Shown here piece by piece: positions 61,224 to 64,000 of a stretch of 64,000 nt of DNA. The notes under the pieces are model-generated. The model had not been told where the DNA came from and made no database searches. It was given only the letters and a program-made list of their open reading frames with translations. The DNA comes from Pristionchus mayeri (lineage: Eukaryota > Nematoda > Chromadorea > Rhabditida > Neodiplogasteridae), in assembly GCA_036245805.1 (NCBI GenBank), contig BTRK01000001.1, forward strand, positions 3,968,001 to 4,032,000. Reading direction: 5' to 3'. Position 1 is the first letter of the stretch; every line of letters begins with the position of its first letter. A program made the translations under genes and the position numbers.

Positions 61224-61642
61224 GTTGAACAAAAAAAAGGGGTAGGATCGCTCTCACAAAGACAAGATAACTATGGAAACAATCGATCAGTCATAAAAAC
61301 AACGCGGGAACGGTAAAGTGAACGCATGCTGCTTGAACCACGTTCAAAAACGTCGAATGAGGGGTATAGAAGCGACATATAATTGGAGCAAGTGAATTCA
61401 AATGGCAAAATCGCGATAAAACTCGATGAAAACGTGCAAAACGCCGACGAGCGCCGGCTGGCCCCGGCCAGTGGGCGTGGCTTCCCCCGCGTACTTTCGA
61501 TAGCAGGAGTAGTCAACAAGTGAACTGGCGGAACGATTTAATTGGTTACTGTAGGTTTGCTAAATTATTTTAAATATTTATTTTTATTATTTTTTTAAAT
61601 ATTTTTTACTTCACTCGGAATGAAAAAACAAAGAATTGTGTT

Positions 61643-62109
61643 TCACTTCAAACTCCCTTTAAGTCCATCAGGGGTCTCGGTCTTGTCACGGTCGATAACG
61701 ATCCAGATCGATTCCAGCGTACGAATAATTTCCAAATTTGCGCACCGTCTCGACGAAGGCTCTCGATAAGTACCTGCAGAAACCTGAAACCAAAACGTTG
61801 AGCAATTGCAATGGAATAACTATGGTTAATTCATTTAAAACTTACCCCAATTCTGAACAGTTTCTTTGTCTTCCCAGCTCACTTCGAGTTGGTTATCGCA
61901 CGCTTTTTGCGTGTACGGCTTTAGTTTGTAGCAGTTTCTATGGTGCCTGAACAGTCGCGCTCGTTGGTACCTACCCAAGTACCAGCCTGGTATCATGCTG
62001 GCTCTGGGCTGTGGAACCCGCACTTACTTGCAGCATCTGTTGATGGGGAGCAGTCGATCGCACACGGTCCAAATGCCCTTCACAAAGAGAACCGCATCGT
62101 AAGAATACT
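61643..62109 (-). CDS. Phospholipase A2-like protein, 3' exons
   Basis: Three exons with agreeing phases: 62028-62109, 61774-61941 region (its acceptor lies near 61948 and its donor GTAAGT near 61842) and 61643-61773. They encode YSYDAVLFVKGIWTVC, INRCCKHHRNCYK, QKACDNQLEVSW, a Cys-containing C-terminal part and a TGA stop; AATAAA motifs lie about 55-65 nt downstream. CC-x2-H-x2-C-Y is the signature of the PLA2 calcium/histidine helix, here followed by CDNQ as in secreted PLA2s. The calcium-binding Asp after the His is replaced by Arg, so catalysis is doubtful. Upstream exons were not found with matching phase, and a minisatellite and a foldback occupy the region immediately 5'. It converges with the THAP-like gene. 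Family call is moderate. Confidence 0.55.
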
Positions 62110-62228
62110 CTGAGTGCGTGAGACGTTCGTGAGAACCCGTGAGGCCGCACTTCCACCAGCCGAGAGGCCCCCAGGCACTGCAAGGTTACGGTGAATCGTT
62201 GTTGGCATGGTGCCAAGAAGGGATAGAT

Positions 62229-62568
62229 ACAGTAACTAAGGTATTGGAACGGTGCGAACTCGGGATAATTACAGTAGCTGAGGGATTGGAATGGTGCCAA
62301 GAAGGCAATGGTGAGATAACTAGGTGTTGGCGCGGTGCCAACTCGGGATAATTACAGTAACTAAGGGATTGGAATGGTGCCAAGAAGGTAATGGTGCGAT
62401 AACAAGGTGTTGGCGCAGTCCCAACTCGGGATAATTACAGTAACTAAGGGATTGGAATGGTGCCAAGAAGGAAATGGTGCGATAACAAGGTGTTGGCGCA
62501 GTGCCAACTCGGGATAATTACAGTAACTAAGGGATTGGAATGGTGCCAAGAAGGTAATGGTGCGATAA
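62229..62568. repeat. 83 bp minisatellite, about four copies
   Basis: CTAAGGGATTGGAATGGTGC-type units start at 62278, 62361, 62444 and 62527, exactly 83 bp apart, preceded by a shortened unit at about 62230. It lies upstream of the PLA2-like exons. Confidence 0.95.
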
Positions 62569-63623
62569 TATTAATATGAACTGATTTAAATTTGGTGCAG
62601 ATTTTATTAATTCGTTTGATCGGGTGCTAGTTCGCAGAGATGAACAATTAACCAAACTTCTACAGCATGGTGATATGCCCCGTCAATGCTCTTTCAAAAT
62701 ATGTACCAGATATGGTGCTATGTTAAGCGGAACAAAAGATATACTTCACTGAGTGTAAGGTTAGCCGCTGATTCGTAGCCAACTTGACCAACTCTTCTGA
62801 ATCCACAATTACAACAACAGTGCGTAACATAAGTGCGTTCCAATGGCCACTCATGCAGGTATAATTTTTCATTTTATAATGTGGATGGTAGGTGACGGTC
62901 GCGAAAACTTTCGCAAGACGAATTTTCTTCTCAATAGATATCGAGATCCAAATAGTGGTGGAATATAGTTCACCCAAAGTGGTCAATATACAGACAAAGT
63001 TTGGGGTAGACAGGGTTCTGTTGAGATAAGTGGCTCCATTCGGAACGATGGCATGTTAATGAAACTACTGAAATTGGCACTTTGTTCATATTCCTACCTC
63101 ACACACACGTTCAATATCTGATTTATTGTGTCCATTCGAACCATCAACCCTACCCTTACCAATATCTACTTGGGATAATTTTGGAAATAAATAGCTTTTG
63201 AATGACAATCTTTAATTCGAAACACCTAAACTTGGATTTTTTGGTAAAATTGTGCGCGAATTGAATTAATGAAAATTCAAATTTCCCACAAGTAGAGTGT
63301 TCTTTCTCTCACGCGTTTAATGAAAAATTATACCTGCATGAGTGGTCATTGGAACGCACTTATGTTACGCACTGTTGTTGTAATTCTGGATTCAGAAGAG
63401 TTGGTCAAGTTGGCTACGAATCAGCGGCTAACCTTACACTCAGTGAAGTATATCTTTTGTTCCGCTTAACATAGCACCATATCTGGTACATATTTTGAAA
63501 GAGCATTGACGGGGCATATCACCATGCTGTAGAAGTTTGGTTAATTGTTCATCTCTGCGAACTAGCACCCGATCAAACGAATTAATAAAATCTGCACCAA
63601 ATTTAAATCAGTTCATATTAATA
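62567..63623. repeat. Foldback element, 1.06 kb
   Basis: TATTAATATGAACTGATTTA pairs with TAAATCAGTTCATATTAATA, and CTTCACTGAGTGTAAGGTTA with TAACCTTACACTCAGTGAAG. Halves are nearly perfect out to about 300 bp, with a unique centre of about 430 bp near 63095. Confidence 0.95.
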
Positions 63624-63948
63624 TTTTTCACATAGCCAGCGTGGGCGGTTCAGCTCTACCATATGGTTTGAATGTGCATGTACACCCCAAACGTATGCTA
63701 GGAGGTCAGGCATTGGGAATGTTTGAGAAGTATCCTTCATGGAAATATTGTGAACCTCCGAAATGCGACAAAACATGTTACAACCTAATATTCTCCATTG
63801 TTCCCTCTCCTCTCCATTCATTCGATCGTTCGTCGCTCGTCGCAAGTGGCCGCTCGCTCCTCTCTCCCTCTCCCATCCAGGTTGGTCCTCCCACCCCGAA
63901 ACCGGTACCGTATCCCTCTTCAGGTACCGTACTCGCTCCTCTTCCACA

Positions 63949-64000
63949 ATGCATCTGTCGACTCTTCTGTACATCTGCGTCATTGCTTCGGTCACCACGT
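63949..64000 (+). CDS. N-terminus of a secreted protein, cut by the right edge
   Basis: The ATG at 63949 opens a 17-codon hydrophobic stretch (MHLSTLLYICVIASVTT) resembling a signal peptide. The frame is still open at the window end. Pyrimidine-rich DNA with repeated GGTACCGTA precedes it. The product cannot be named. Confidence 0.45.
   Translation, partial: MHLSTLLYICVIASVTT

Noticed and set aside
55211..61661. A P-type transposon bounded by TTAAAGGGAG and CTCCCTTTAA with the THAP-like gene inside
   Set aside because: The right-hand motif lies inside the PLA2-like coding exon (encoding GLKGSLK), the match is only about 11 bp and there is no target-site duplication.

Overview
The window looks like nuclear DNA from a nematode. 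Introns end in (T)TTCAG, exons are short (about 60-200 nt) and numerous, two genes begin with an ATG directly after a TTTCAG/TTCCAG acceptor as expected for spliced-leader trans-splicing, and the proteins (secreted EndoU, carboxylesterase, a dibasic peptide precursor, a PLA2-like protein) are typical nematode families. The many small exons suggest a diplogastrid-like worm, but that is a guess. No bacterial, organellar or viral genes, tRNAs or rRNAs were seen.

Layout. At 33-4670 (minus strand) lies a carboxylesterase whose 5' part is missing. At 4671-18798 is a 14.1 kb palindrome. Its arms (about 6.5 kb each) show no difference in any stretch compared, and they surround an older, diverged 1.1 kb foldback element at 11169-12300. 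The right arm carries the 3' exons of 'gene A' (minus, 14229-23059, unrecognised secreted protein). The left arm carries an inverted, 5'-truncated copy of the same exons (5787-9240). At 24054-26136 (minus) is a six-exon secreted peptide precursor with two repeated peptide blocks and dibasic sites. From 26.1 to 34.6 kb no gene was found. At 34661-41399 (minus) is a complete 12-exon secreted EndoU ribonuclease. At 44531-54494 (plus) is 'gene B', a 16-exon paralogue of gene A. At 57273-61174 (plus) is a three-exon THAP-like zinc-finger gene, converging on a PLA2-like gene (minus, 61643-62109 and probably beyond). A signal-peptide start at 63949 (plus) runs off the right edge.

The second theme is repeats. 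Nearly every gene has a large intron holding a foldback (long inverted repeat) element of 0.25-2.3 kb. At least four families of short hairpin elements are scattered through introns and intergenic DNA. Several foldbacks are related to each other. One 712 bp element sits inside another with an 8 bp target-site duplication, and it is related to the element at the centre of the giant palindrome.

Reading of the whole. The right arm is continuous in exon order and reading frame with gene A exons 1-6 outside the palindrome, so it is the native locus. The left arm is the inverted copy, and its outer edge joins the carboxylesterase inside the codon for the first residue of the HGGG oxyanion-hole motif. 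The simplest history is a break near an existing foldback, fold-back copying of about 7 kb, and rejoining into the carboxylesterase gene, which lost its 5' half. An assembly or amplification chimaera must be excluded first. The gene models come from reading splice signals by eye with phases checked; they have no transcript support.
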